Shown here: positions 44,726 through 55,389 of the stretch, in pieces
How positions within the stretch are numbered: the first letter of the stretch is position 1
Layout: the number at the start of each line of letters is the position of its first letter
NCBI GenBank assembly: GCA_977006965.1
Contig: OZ345384.1
Coordinates: forward strand, 1,426,001 to 1,490,000
Direction of reading: 5' to 3'
DNA from: Phymatolithon calcareum
Lineage: Eukaryota; Rhodophyta; Florideophyceae; Hapalidiales
Length of the DNA stretch: 64,000 nt
Position numbers and translations under genes: made by a program
Notes under the pieces: generated by a model
The model's database searches: none
Told to the model about the DNA's origin: nothing
What the model saw: only the letters and a program-made list of their open reading frames with translations

Positions 44726-45240
44726 TCTTTGTCGTTCCCAAGTGCGTCTAAAGCACTGATGAGACTGTCATAACGATCCGGAAGACCATTCAGGACAGCC
44801 ATTGCCATTTCCTTGTCGTCGATGTCAACACCCATTGATTTGAGTGTGGATGCGAGCTGACGAATTCGGTTAGTGTATGGCAGTATCTTTTCGCCTTCGA
44901 GCATTGTGGCGGTATAGAACTTGCGACGAGCGGCGAGTTTGTTAAGAAGCGTATGGCGTTCGAATATGTTGAGAATCGCCTGCCACATTGCTTTCGCCGT
45001 TTCGACACCTCGGACATGTTCGAGATGGGCATCGGAAAGGGATAGACCAATAATCGCTTTAGCCTTATTGTCATGTCGACGCCAGACTTTGAACTCGTCT
45101 GTGTCCCTTGCCGGAGGGCTTACCTCGATGTACTCATCGAGCTCGCGGAATGATAGTACTAGCTGAATTTTCTGTTTCCAAGCGTGGAAATTGGTCTTGG
45201 TGATTTTTTCGACCTTCAGCGTTCCTTGCGAGTTGTCCAT
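44726..45240 (-). pseudogene. E11 gag N-terminal fragment
   Basis: Starting at the MDNSQ ATG (45238-45240), about 172 codons are open without lesion to ALGNDKD, where the E10 LTR begins. Hallmarks of a third gag subfamily are ITKTNFHAWKQK, DEYIEVSPPARDTDEF and VRGVETAKAMWQ. No zinc knuckle remains. Confidence 0.88.
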
Positions 45241-45988
45241 ATTTTGGACTGGGGGTTCTTGAAATCTTGTCGAAGATCCGTTCGGGGAGTCCACTGCGAG
45301 TTAACAGAAGTTAACTATCAAGGCAATCTATCCCTTATAAGAAATTCGCGTCGAGTCAGTGTGACCCGGAGCTTGATCTGGGGATGGCTCTAGGCCGTAT
45401 ACCTCTTGAAGATAGGGCTGGCTCTAGGCAGTTTACCTCTTGTGGCATTTTGGTACACCTGAACCTGCAGCCGACAACACGCACTGCAAGACGTATCCGT
45501 TAATTCCAATGTCCTAAATTCCAATGTTGATGTTGGCACACCCCACCGAGCAAGTACTTCGTGAGGCTATAATTGCGACCTTTTCCTTGCAGATAAGTAT
45601 ACGGGGCCTACTGACCACGCGCTGTGCGTGGCAGATTGTCTTTCAAATCGGTAAACCGTACTCCAACAAGTCTTTCAGATTCCCTTCCAATCACACAACA
45701 GAATTCTGCAGAGCCAAGATGCGTCCAGGTGGATACTCGGAAGACTACTTGATTTCTCAAGCGTATATCCCTTTCACCACGTAGCAGAGCACGGATGTTG
45801 TCAGACCGTTTCGTAGATTATACTCTGTGCAGAGTCGCTTTAGGGTGGCCGATGGATGGCGCAGATACCACAGGGTTTTAAACCTTCTGATGATGAAACT
45901 TTGTTGAGAATGAATTGCCGAGAGGGAAGGAGGACCCCTCGGTAAGGTGATTGCGCTGGTTGATTACGCGTTAGCTGGGCCCATAACT

Positions 45989-46453
45989 TGTTGGATGGAG
46001 GTTTGGTTGTTTATGGTTGAGATAGTTGAGATGGTTGAGATGGTTGAGATGGTTGAGATGGTTGGGATGGTTGGGATGGTTGGGATGGTTGGGATGGTTG
46101 GGTTGGTTGTGAGATGTTCCTTGGTTTATTGAGTCGGGGCATCAGATCCGGGTCTTATATAGGCCTCAGATTGAGGTATGATAAGACTTCTGATGCTCAT
46201 TGCACTACTAACTGTGATTGAATCAATCAACTACAAGATTGAAATGTCGACTGTGATTGATTCAATCAACAAAATGATTGAATTACTGAAAATGACAAGA
46301 TCAATCAAGAAATTGATTGAGCTGCTACATTGTCAGTAAAGATGAAAAAAAACATGGATTGATTCTATCATAATATATGAGAAATGGTTAGAGACTTATG
46401 ACATAGGATAATGTGTACTGCGACAAGAGCTCCAAGCAGTCACATTTCCAACA
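45989..46453 (-). repeat. LTR-C, 5' LTR of E11
   Basis: The LTR is 465 bp, TGTTGG to CCAACA. The 9-bp minisatellite in U5 has about 10 units here (46015-46107) against about 7 in E9's LTR, which explains most of the length difference. The initiator-tRNA PBS lies on its left with one change next to the LTR (CATAACT). Confidence 0.88.
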
Positions 46454-47277
46454 CAATAAGCTGGAGGTCGAAGAAACAGACCATCGTCGAAACCTCGTCA
46501 TGTGAAGCGGAATACATCGCTTCTTGTTCAGCTAAAAAAGAAGCTGTTTAGCTTGCGAGGTTAATTTGCGATGTACATGGTCTTGAGAAGCCACCTCAAA
46601 TGCTCATCTACTCGGACAATCAAGGGGCAATCGCTATCGAACGAAACTCGGCAATCACCCAGCGCAACAAACACATTGACATACAATATCATTCTGTGCG
46701 AGATTTTGCTGCCGCGGGAAGAGTCGAATTCAAGTATTGTCCTATCGATGAGATGATAGCAGATGCTCTGACCAAGTCGTTGAACCGTGTTAAAACTTTA
46801 CGGTTTGCAAAAGGAATGGGACTGATCGGCAAAAGATACTAAGACTCCTCGATCAAGGGGGAGTGTTGAAAGTATGTATGCGTGGTGCTTCAATTGCAAC
46901 ATACATCATTCGCAGTGTGATCTCGGTTCATCTTCAGAGTGCTTCTGTTCGATGACAGGAGCTTTTCGTAGACGCATGTGTTGACAGCTGTCATGAATTA
47001 CACACACGTAGTCATGTGCTATCAACAATTACATACACGTGGACATGTGCTGTCATAAATTACACACACGTGGACATGTGCTGTAATAATTAGATTCGCG
47101 ATGACAATATGCCGCGTCATGACAATTGTAATTTTGATGATAGCTGCTGACGTCATCAGATTTGGATAGTCTATATAGGTCGATGTTGGGTAACCAACTT
47201 TACAAATAAACCAAGGAACATCATCATCATCAACATCTATCAACCTATCTAACCAACATCCCTAACCTCCAACAACA
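46454..47277 (+). mobile_element. E12: 3' end of a copia element with LTR-D
   Basis: The RNase H C-terminal part (46454-46842) has one TAG near 46550. It keeps CEAEYIAS, YSDNQGAIA, HIDIQYH and ADALTKSLNR. It is followed by PPT AAGGGGGAG (46855-46863) and the LTR-D. It is cut on the left by E11. Confidence 0.87.
46864..47277 (+). repeat. LTR-D, 3' LTR of E12
   Basis: The LTR is 414 bp, TGTTGAAAG to CCAACAACA. U3 holds three tandem 31-bp units (46996-47026, 47027-47057, 47058-47088), each with an ACACACGT or ACACGTGG core, and a perfect TGACGTCA palindrome (47148-47155). The TATATAGG box is near 47173 and AATAAACCAAGGAAC starts at 47205. Confidence 0.87.
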
Positions 47278-47998
47278 GTTCCCACCTGTGACCGCTTTTC
47301 AAACTGGACATTACTTGGATGAAATGCCATATGACCCAGTATGAAATATATATAGTACCGACCGTAACGAAACAGGTGAACATCTATTGCTATGCTGTGG
47401 TGGACGTTCTGCCTCCGGACGCAAGTTTACTGGACGAGTAGGTACCAAGACCGTAGAGGACCTATGCCGTGAGAGACCCTGTTGTTGGAGGTTAGGGAGG
47501 AGATGAGGTGAAGGAAAAAGTTTGGTTGGAGTGAATTGGTTGAGTAGAAGATGAGTTGTGAGTGAATGAGATCCTTGGTTTATTGACTTGGCGGACCTCA
47601 GGTCTGGCATATATAGGCCTGGAAATCCGACCAGACAAGGAAAAAGCCTTACTCGACGACGAAGACACTCTAACCCTAAACAAATTTGTCATAATATCAT
47701 ATGACACGTGTAACATGAAAAATCAAAAATTATCTACTGAGTGAGGGGAGTATGATTATCATACTCTTATCATACTTTGACACGTGTCACCGCAATCTTC
47801 TTGATTCAAAGTTCTGAGACACTTTGACTTTCGACTTGACACGTGTACACGTGTACCGAGATCATACCTTGATATTGAAGTGTGTTTGCGACTAGAGCTC
47901 CAAGCAATCACACTTCCAACAGACCCATAGACGTACACAATTTTGTGAACAATGAGAAACTGTTTTCGAACAGCCTCAGTCGCTCACCATCTGCGTGA
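47278..47998 (+). pseudogene. Short unknown frame split by a solo LTR
   Basis: After removing the solo LTR (47480-47921) and one GACCC copy, a single frame is open from 47345 to a TGA at 47996-47998, about 67 residues, with LLLCCGG and GTKTVEDLCRERP. An in-frame TGA at 47342-47344 precedes it. No ATG and no recognised family; a remnant of a host gene or of an older repeat. Confidence 0.3.
47480..47921 (-). mobile_element. Solo LTR-A with TSD
   Basis: A 442-bp LTR-A with target duplication GACCC (47475-47479 and 47922-47926). No internal sequence remains. It resembles the E2 and E4 5' LTR type in U5. It is a product of LTR-LTR recombination within a formerly complete insertion. Confidence 0.92.
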
Positions 47999-48676
47999 GC
48001 GAGCTTTCCGCAATAAAGAAAGAAAAAAGGGGAAAGCCGAAGTTAATGCTGTCAAGATGGGTGGAAGCTCTCTAACTCCACGTGGTTGATGGGAATCTCA
48101 GACTGACATGGGCGCGCGGTATCCAAGCAATAAAGTCTAAATCCGAAGAGCTTTCAATCTCCTTTACTCAGAGAAGGAACTAAAAAATGTTTAGTCAGGA
48201 TTTCCTTGCAGTACATTTATGTACTGCAAGGAAAACCTGAGCTCGGTGAATACAAAGACAGAAATGAACAAGGTGAGAAAGCAAAAAAACTGAAGAGACT
48301 TAACGAAGTCCTGGGGAGACTAAATCAGTCCAGCGAGAAGACAAACCCCAGAAAGGGCACACAGGAAATATCGGTGTATTGCCTTCAACGCACACTTCCC
48401 ATGTTTATGACCGAGTGAACTTGGCAAGGGGGAAAGTTGCAAGCAGATCTAAGCATGATGCTTACGACGCTGGTCGAAAAGGACTCGATGAGCAACTGTC
48501 CGCAAACAACACTCCACAACCTTGTGAGAACTCCAGCAGTCGTAATGATCAGACACGAGCGAGAGCCTTAGCGTCAAGGGTCTTTGAGAGCTCACTAATG
48601 GCAGCGCCGGGGCGCTAGAGACGCTGAATGACAAACTAAGAACGAAAAGAAGGAAAATAATGCGGAGACGAACGGC
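47999..48676. other. Low-copy DNA with a strong hairpin
   Basis: No gene recognised. At 48201-48234 a 16-bp perfect inverted repeat (TTTCCTTGCAGTACAT and its complement) surrounds only two bases, extended with one mismatch on both sides. The lysine-rich frame 48206-48418 starts inside this hairpin and has no recognisable family. Confidence 0.45.
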
Positions 48677-49290
48677 ATGGGCGTCGTCGTTAAGCGGCGA
48701 CTTAAGGGTAAGATTCGAGAACGGTGTGCATTACTTCGCCGTACTGGATTGCACGGAATTCCCAGTGAACGTGTAAAACTGAGTGTGACTCGGAAGCTTC
48801 AAGCCCTGCGCAGTCGAAGGGAAAAGCAGGCGAAACTGATCGTTCGCGATCCGAGTAGTTGAGCCAGAATCTGAAAACCTCCGCTTTCCTCACGGGAAGG
48901 TTCAAGCTGCATTATGCGATCGACGGCGTCTTGTTAGTCACGCTTGAGCAACTGGAAGAAAAGCCTCAAATCGCTTCGAGGTGAACTTGCTTTTTCCAGC
49001 TCGTACGGTGCAGCAAGAGCGAGCACTAAGACACAAACTTGAGCTTAAGATCCCGATGAAGGGGTTTATCGTACTTTCACAACACACAAAGGCACAACTG
49101 ATATGCGCGGGCTAGAATGCGCAATGAGACTCGGATTCCTGGAGTCTGTGCTTTTCTCTGACGAGGCTGTGGTCTAGTGGGGTAGGAGAAGCACGTGTGT
49201 AGGTGCGAAACGTGCCGGCCGGTGGTCCTGGAAGCCGAATGACCTACCAGGAGAGTTACGTATAAGGGACAGAACTGCGCGGTTGAGATG
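48677..49290 (+). pseudogene. Possible Tc1/mariner-like transposase remnant
   Basis: Broken frames read a basic N-terminal segment (KRRLKGKIRERC, LRRTGLHGIPSERVKLS; 48677-48859). Downstream, near 49129-49250, comes FLESVLFSDEAVV, a stop, then WGRRSTCVGAKRAGRWSWKPN. The VLFSDE motif with a following R-R-x-VxAKRxxRW pattern resembles the first catalytic Asp region of Tc1-type transposases. Stops and frameshifts are frequent and terminal inverted repeats were not found, so the identification is weak. Confidence 0.35.
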
Positions 49291-50128
49291 CTTGAGATTT
49301 CTTCTCAACAGAGCTCCTTTGTGAAGAAAATTAATTCTAGCGCAGTACTTTGGGTCTGGTGCTCTGGTTGAGCTAGTTGTGCTTCAACGCACACTACGGT
49401 GCATGAAGATGGACCAATAAACAAAATATGAATGCGAAAGACTCACTCGAGCCCTCACAGGGAGAGAAATTCGGATTAAGGAGATATTAAGTGGCCAGTA
49501 GAGAGATGAATGTAGAGGACAGTGAGAAGCTGCTCTGTTAATCAAATTGAGGCTTTGGGAGCTTTTAAAATAAATCAACATATAACCCCCTTTCTCTGAT
49601 AATAAAGAGTTCACCTTAGATTGACAAGAAAGCTATCAGTGCTAATGGCACCATGTAGGCGCTCCGGAACGAGGGAGCAGATGCGACAAGGAGAAGGTCG
49701 TTGAATCATTGTTTTAGGTTCACCGGTGTGGGACATGTTGTGCTTGCGCCACGAAGGCAAAATGCCGCAAGGTATGAGAGCTTGCTAATCACATATCTGA
49801 GACTATGAATGGATCTGTTTGGCCATGAGCCGATGAGCTTTCAGGAAGATATCGCTCCCTATCGTACAGATGGTGAGCAATGTCCACGAAAATGAAGTTC
49901 CTCTTGCGAACCATGTCCTAAACAAAACTGAGTCTATACTTTTGTCGCGTAGTGCACTCTAGAAAATGGTTTAGCCACCACAAAAGTGGTACCGTATGCC
50001 TTGACGGCGGACCGGCCAATGTTAAGAAACCACGTCCGCCACACTCCGCAATGCAGCAAAACCACAATAGTTGACACCTCATTGCTACATTTTGCTTTTG
50101 CTGAACCAGCTTTCTCCTTTCCCCAGAA
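49291..50128. other. No feature seen
   Basis: About 840 bp without a recognised gene, LTR or repeat; only short frames and AT-rich patches. Confidence 0.4.
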
Positions 50129-50285
50129 GATAGAATCCAGCCAAAACCTCTTGGCCCTAGGAAAGTTGCCCCAAGCGTCAGCAGATGCGTTTATAACATT
50201 TAAATAAAAATCTACCTTTCTTCTTCTTTCTCCAGAAGATCAAGGTGGTCCAGCAGCCAAAAAAGTATATTCTCTCTTGTGCACA
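50129..50285 (+). repeat. Dispersed repeat R, copy B
   Basis: Closest partner of copy A (35915-36066): same block order from GATAGAATC through GGAAAGTTGCCCCAAGCG and TTTAAATAAAAATC to the CTTCTTCTT run. The T/A-rich box followed by a pyrimidine run looks promoter-like but no gene follows. Confidence 0.55.
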
Positions 50286-50658
50286 GATGTATAGCTACTG
50301 AACTCTTAGCGTATCTCGCTTACTCGAAAATTAATATAACCAGGGGATACTACCTTTTCGACGTAGAAAGATAAAATGGATAGTGATTTCTAGAAAATTA
50401 GGCTCCGTCTGTATCATAAATCACCACGACTGTTGGTGTTGCGTTGATATGTCATACGAAGAGGCAGTCAGTGGACACCGAACTTCCGTGGTTGGAATGT
50501 TACATTTACTGTAAAAATAACATTCCCGAACTCACGAGTGCCATCACTGGGCGATTACTCAAAATTTGCGTTGATGCGCATCCCTATCAATTTTAACATT
50601 GCTGTGTTGGAATATTGTTTCTCAATCACGGGGCAGAGATAGGTTCAGTAATCCCGCC

Positions 50659-50750
50659 AGATCATGTCGAGCCCCATCAGGCGAACACTCAACATGTGCA
50701 TGGCCCTTTGGCCTCCGCAAAGTTGCCCCAAGCGGCTGCATTTTCGTTGG
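50659..50750 (+). repeat. Dispersed repeat R, copy C
   Basis: Shares with copy D the order AGATC-TGTCG, ...GTGCATGGCC.TTTGGCC, then AAAGTTGCCCCAAGCG (50719-50734). It shares only the AAAGTTGCC core with copies A and B, so repeat R has at least two variants upstream of the core. Confidence 0.45.
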
Positions 50751-53700
50751 TAAGGCAAAGGATAATAAATCCTCACTTCGTCCACTTGATTCAGTTTATA
50801 TTACGCACTTCTTTATTCAGTTTAACACGGTGAAGCCAGGGCCACCTGTCGGCCTGCTGAATTTTTGAGACATGTTTTCCAGCAACGCTTCTGGTATGTC
50901 GAAGAAGGGTGCCCGGTACAGAGTGGGGATACAGAACGTGATATTTGATTCCCATGCAGAAAAGTGAGAAGCTGCTTCTCATTGTGTTCCGTGGCGGTCA
51001 CATTCTACTCTCCTAGGATCTCCTTAATTCGCGGGAGTCTCTTGCATTCATATTCAGTCTCCTGGTCCATTTTCTTTGGTCTTAGTGCTCGTTGGAGCAC
51101 CAGTTCCAAAGTATGTCGCCAAAGTTGATTTTCTCGACAGCGGGGCTCTGTCGAAAATCACTCTTAGGCACCTCAGACGAGTATTTTTTTCTTTTATATG
51201 TAGCACTCCTGGTAGCTTGATCGGCTAGTCTAAGGGGATTTTTATTATCCGCCCTTCGTCTTCCTCATTCTTTCATTTAACGGTTCCTCTAGTCAGCGCT
51301 TCGTCGACAGTCTGTTTGTTTAAACGGTGCGGAGAATAAAACTGTTGAAATCTGTCTCGTCTCGTGATGTGATAAAATCGCTACACGAAACGGAACAGTT
51401 ATGTGTTCCGAACGCCGGCAATTACTTCCTCTCAAACATGTGGATTACGTTGACCATATGCTTATCTCGAGCTCCGAAATCGGGAGTACAGGAAACCTAT
51501 ACTGCGTAGTGTACAGTGCGGAGCGCTAACCAAGCATTGCTGTTACCTGAAACCCTAATAAAGAAACCAGGCAATATTGTCCCCGTAAACGAACAATTGT
51601 AGAGTGCGTTCCGAGTGGGTAGAAATTAGTACTTAAGGCAGAGAAGCATCCCCTTGTTCAATAAACAGGCAAGAATCCGATTGAACAAGTCCTTCCTGAT
51701 TACATCCACAACATCTGGAATAAAACAGAAGACTGCAGTAGATCGCATTTGAAATAGTAGATTAGTTTTACTGAGCACTGTCTATTGTGCCGTAAACAAT
51801 TACGGCTATCTCCAACGGCCTCGATCCTCTTCCTCCACGAAATCTGTCCGAAAACATTTTTCTTGCATCCGAGTGCCGCACATGAGGTACATTTTCAGCT
51901 AGGGTCACGACATAGAACTTCCGGAAGGATCATACTAGGCTACAAGTCTGTAGCAGCTGAAACGAATACTGAGAGCGTTTAATAGATACTACTATGATGC
52001 TCGGTTACTTGTGTGACACGTCAAGGGGCTCCAGAGGGAAAGAGGAGATTGGTAGAGCTGAGCACAGTACAGTTGGATTACTGGAGCACAGCATACACGG
52101 CAAAAGCAGATGCTAGTTCACCGTGCGGATTACTTCGATACCCCCTCGGTGCTGCCTTTATTATTCTCTATATAAAAGAACTGCAGCAACACGAGAGTCT
52201 ACCCATGCATTAGAGAGGGCGCAATGTATGCGGCTCCACGGCCTTGAATGGTCGGACAAACGAGTGCTCTCAGTTGTGACAAATTCCAAGCGGATGTAAG
52301 TAAATCCACAAGGCTGATTCCGAACCGCTTAGGGAGGTGACACTGACAGTCTGGTCGCCACACACGCACCGGTCAGCGCAAGCAAGGGGATAGGACCCGT
52401 TCGAAACGAGTACTGAGGGGTTTTCCGCGTTGGCGTCTGTTCACCGACCGCAGTTCGTACAGCGATCATCCGGCGCAAGACAGGCTGCAGTGTTACACTT
52501 GGACGTTTCCCAAATTCGAATCACTGCTACCCAGGGTTTCGCATTTGTCAGTGATACCTATCTGGCGCGCTCCCATTAAACTTTACCGCTCAGCTTTCCC
52601 TGCGTCGAACTATGGTTTCTTTTCCCTATAAACTGTCCACTAGTTTTCGTCCTGAATAAAGAGGCAAGGGAGTTACCTTACATTTCCTGTTTCCATCCTC
52701 AACGGCCCGTACTGCATCACACTGTCTGGGAACCCTACGAAGGCGAAAAGAACACCAAGGTCTGTAGCAGGGTGTCCCTTGATCCAAGACACCTACGAAG
52801 AAGAAGAAGTGTGACTTTTTTAAGACCACCAGGCCATAATTTGATAAAAACGGCAGCTAGTTGAAGAAAATTATTCAGCACAAGAGCTCGAGCCGTGGAA
52901 TTAAGAGGCAGTAGAGAACTAGTGACCTGCATTTTGGGACTATTTTTGAAAATTTCAACGGAGATCCAGTTCAAAAGTTATGACGAGTAAAAACTGTTGG
53001 AGCATAACTGTTTTTCTACTTCTTTAGTAGAAAAACAGATACGAAACGGAGAAGCACTCAATCGAGAGCGTTTTTGATGTTCCACATATGGACAGAACAC
53101 CACTCGAGTTGGTGCCCACCGGCGCTATAAAGAATGTACAAAGTGATGAACACCGTCTACAGCAAGTGAAAAACGATTTTAAGCCGCAGTGAAGAAAATC
53201 TTCGTCTGCACAGTATTCGGTGAAGCAGATACCTTCTTTGTGAATAATGAATTGTTTACTAACGACGCGAAGGGCAAATGACAATTGTAACTTGAAATTG
53301 ATGTAATTGGCTTTCTAAGGTAGCCTTGGAACCTCAATAATAAGCCAGAGTGTGCTTGCAACAGCTTTGATGCGAAAATTCTGCTCAGTGAAAAATTTGT
53401 TTTCTTTACTTCACCAAGGAGTCCTCTCTAGCGGTAGAGCTACAGAAGGACTAATCGCATGCCAAATTTTACCAGTGCGTCAAGCCCCGCGGGAGCTTGC
53501 TGCATCGGTTCCGCATCGTGCTTGCAAATTCCACGGGCTTGTGTGCTGCGGAAAACGCCAACATGATCGGACGATTATCAGAAAACTTCAAGCAGACAAA
53601 TTTGATGATTTTTGTACAAGCTCCATGATGTTAGGTTTTCCCGTGAGACTTCCGCGGAAGCACTTAATTATAGCTTGTCACCATGTAGGACAAAAGACAA

Positions 53701-54317
53701 AGAGAAAGGCATGCAGTCGAGATGTGTTCGTTGAGAAGGTCATGGGTGGCGCGGGGAGATGAGAAAGGCATACCTCCAAGGCAAGGCACGGGCAGAAATG
53801 GCGCGGATAAATTCCGAGTAAAACAATTGTGCAACGGAAAGAAATTCTCTGAGCGCAGTGTCGGTCGCACACCTTGGATGCCGTTGCTGGTAGTGTCGGT
53901 AAGTGCCAGCAGTGTCGGTGCCTGAGGAAGGTCAGCGTACGCGAACATCTCGGCTGTATCCACAGTCGGCTTCTTCGCCCAGCGGTTCACAAGATTTTCA
54001 CTCATTAATAGCGAGCTCTTCAATAACGAAAAGTTGGACGAATTGGATGAGATTGCTTTAGATCAAGTTCCTTTCTCTCGATGCCGCATGGGTAGCGTCA
54101 AGTTTTATTGACTAAGGAAAGCATTTGAAGTACTTTCGATGGTCGGAGGAACCCCAAAGGTCAATAAAATCGCCATAACTTTTGAACGAAGAACGTTTGA
54201 AGAGTTCTGCTTTCACTTCTGGAACTGCGTTCATGAGCTCATGTTAACCTTCATCGCTTTAAACGCGCTGATTTTGAAGCTGCCAAAAACGGTCTGGTAT
54301 TTCACGGCCGAGGGGTC
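50751..54317. other. Long stretch without recognised genes; one hairpin
   Basis: About 3.6 kb with only short, unconvincing frames (longest 136 codons at 53352-53762 plus, overlapped by 119 codons on the other strand at 53664-54023). A perfect 13-bp stem CTGTTTTTCTACT/AGTAGAAAAACAG with a 5-nt loop lies at 53008-53038. No LTR or transposon ends were seen. Confidence 0.4.
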
Positions 54318-54420
54318 TAAAGGTTACCAACGCATCTGCAGACGCTTGTGGCAACTTTTCGAAGGCCAAATGGCCACGGACACGGTATGCACGTTTGCAT
54401 GGTCAATGCGACACGATCTG
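54318..54420 (-). repeat. Dispersed repeat R, copy D (inverted)
   Basis: On the minus strand: AGATCGTGTCG, GTGGCCATTTGGCC, AAAAGTTGCCACAAGCG, CTGCAGATGCG, then GGTAACCTTTA. It combines the left flank of copy C with the core's right flank of copies A and B, tying the four copies into one family. Confidence 0.45.
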
Positions 54421-55389
54421 GGCGAGCACTGAAACCTACCTCTGGCCCTTAATTGGGCCTCGAGGTGGAAAAGTATTCTACTATACTCGGTCACGCCTAT
54501 TCAACGGGAAGTGGAACGCACGACTTCATGTTTCGGCCACAGCCTTGGTCGCTTGAAACAAGGCCAGGAATTCTTCAAGTGCTCTTCTTATGCAGGCACT
54601 TTCTTCGGATGGTAGCTCGTCTTTTGCTAGACCAGTCTTGATATTTTCGATACCATTTTTTCCAGTTTGTCATTTACGTTCTATGAGCTCCGAGGTGCCC
54701 ATTGACGGGAATGTTCTAAATGTCCATTTTACGTTCACTGTCCTGTATCGACTCGACGTGAAGCACAAGAACGGCGACAGTGCTGTCTTGGTGTGCCGGA
54801 TATGGCGTTTTCTGTCGTTTTCAACTTATTTCAGTATGATACAGGCAGGAATGCTGAGGTCGCCGGTTCGAGTCCTGTCACAAGCAAGAATTGAATTAAC
54901 GCTCTGCAAAGGGCACACGAACGCTAAAAAAACTTCGTGCATACCGAGTTTCTAAGAAATATGTGAGAATTGTGAAAAGAAATGTAGCTTCACTGAAGTG
55001 CAGCTATACTTTCAAAGCTGTTGACAGACGTAAATTTTTCTAAATCTAGACTGCTTTGAAAATCATCGTCGCGTCAAGAAAAAGATTGAACTTGTTTGCA
55101 GTGTCAAATGGGCGGGATGGGAGGGGAGAAAAGGATAAACTTTCCGGACCTCTGGGTTGTACTTGCTTCTGGGTTTTATACCCTTACAACCAAGGCCTAT
55201 CCTCTGGCTGATGTAGCGGTGGACCAGCTCGCTCACGAATCATTACGTGGTTCCTTTTCCCAAATCTGGCCACTAAATCTCTGATACCATTTTGAGTGCT
55301 TGGTTCCCACTAAGTAGTTTGCATCTGTATGCGTACTCACTTCTTGGCGCGCAGCAGGGACGGTCAGCTGGTTCCCTGCTTATGGTGTT
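54421..55389. other. No gene recognised
   Basis: Short frames only. A perfect tRNA B-box-like word (GGTTCGAGTCC, near 54865) stands alone without an A box or acceptor pairing. Confidence 0.4.

Larger units (their letters stand above)
44726..46453 (-). mobile_element. E11: 5' end of a copia element with LTR-C
   Basis: Minus-strand order: LTR-C 5' LTR (45989-46453), PBS (45975-45988), leader (45241-45974), and the first ~172 codons of gag. E11 is cut at 44726 by E10's LTR. Its left remainder is missing. Its right flank (caata) falls inside the RNase H sequence of E12, so E11 inserted into E12. Confidence 0.85.

Noticed and set aside
46019-46107. CRISPR-like tandem repeat
   Set aside because: Units are 9 bp without spacers; it is the LTR-C minisatellite.
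46996-47088. 31-bp repeats as a possible CRISPR array
   Set aside because: Units are directly tandem with no spacers, inside an LTR of a eukaryotic retrotransposon.
53664-54023. 119-codon minus frame
   Set aside because: Overlaps a 136-codon frame on the other strand, has no recognisable motif, and neither shows convincing coding character.
54840-54900. tRNA-like B box GGTTCGAGTCC
   Set aside because: No A box at the right distance, T-stem has a mismatch, and no acceptor stem can be formed, so no tRNA or clear tRNA-derived SINE is called.
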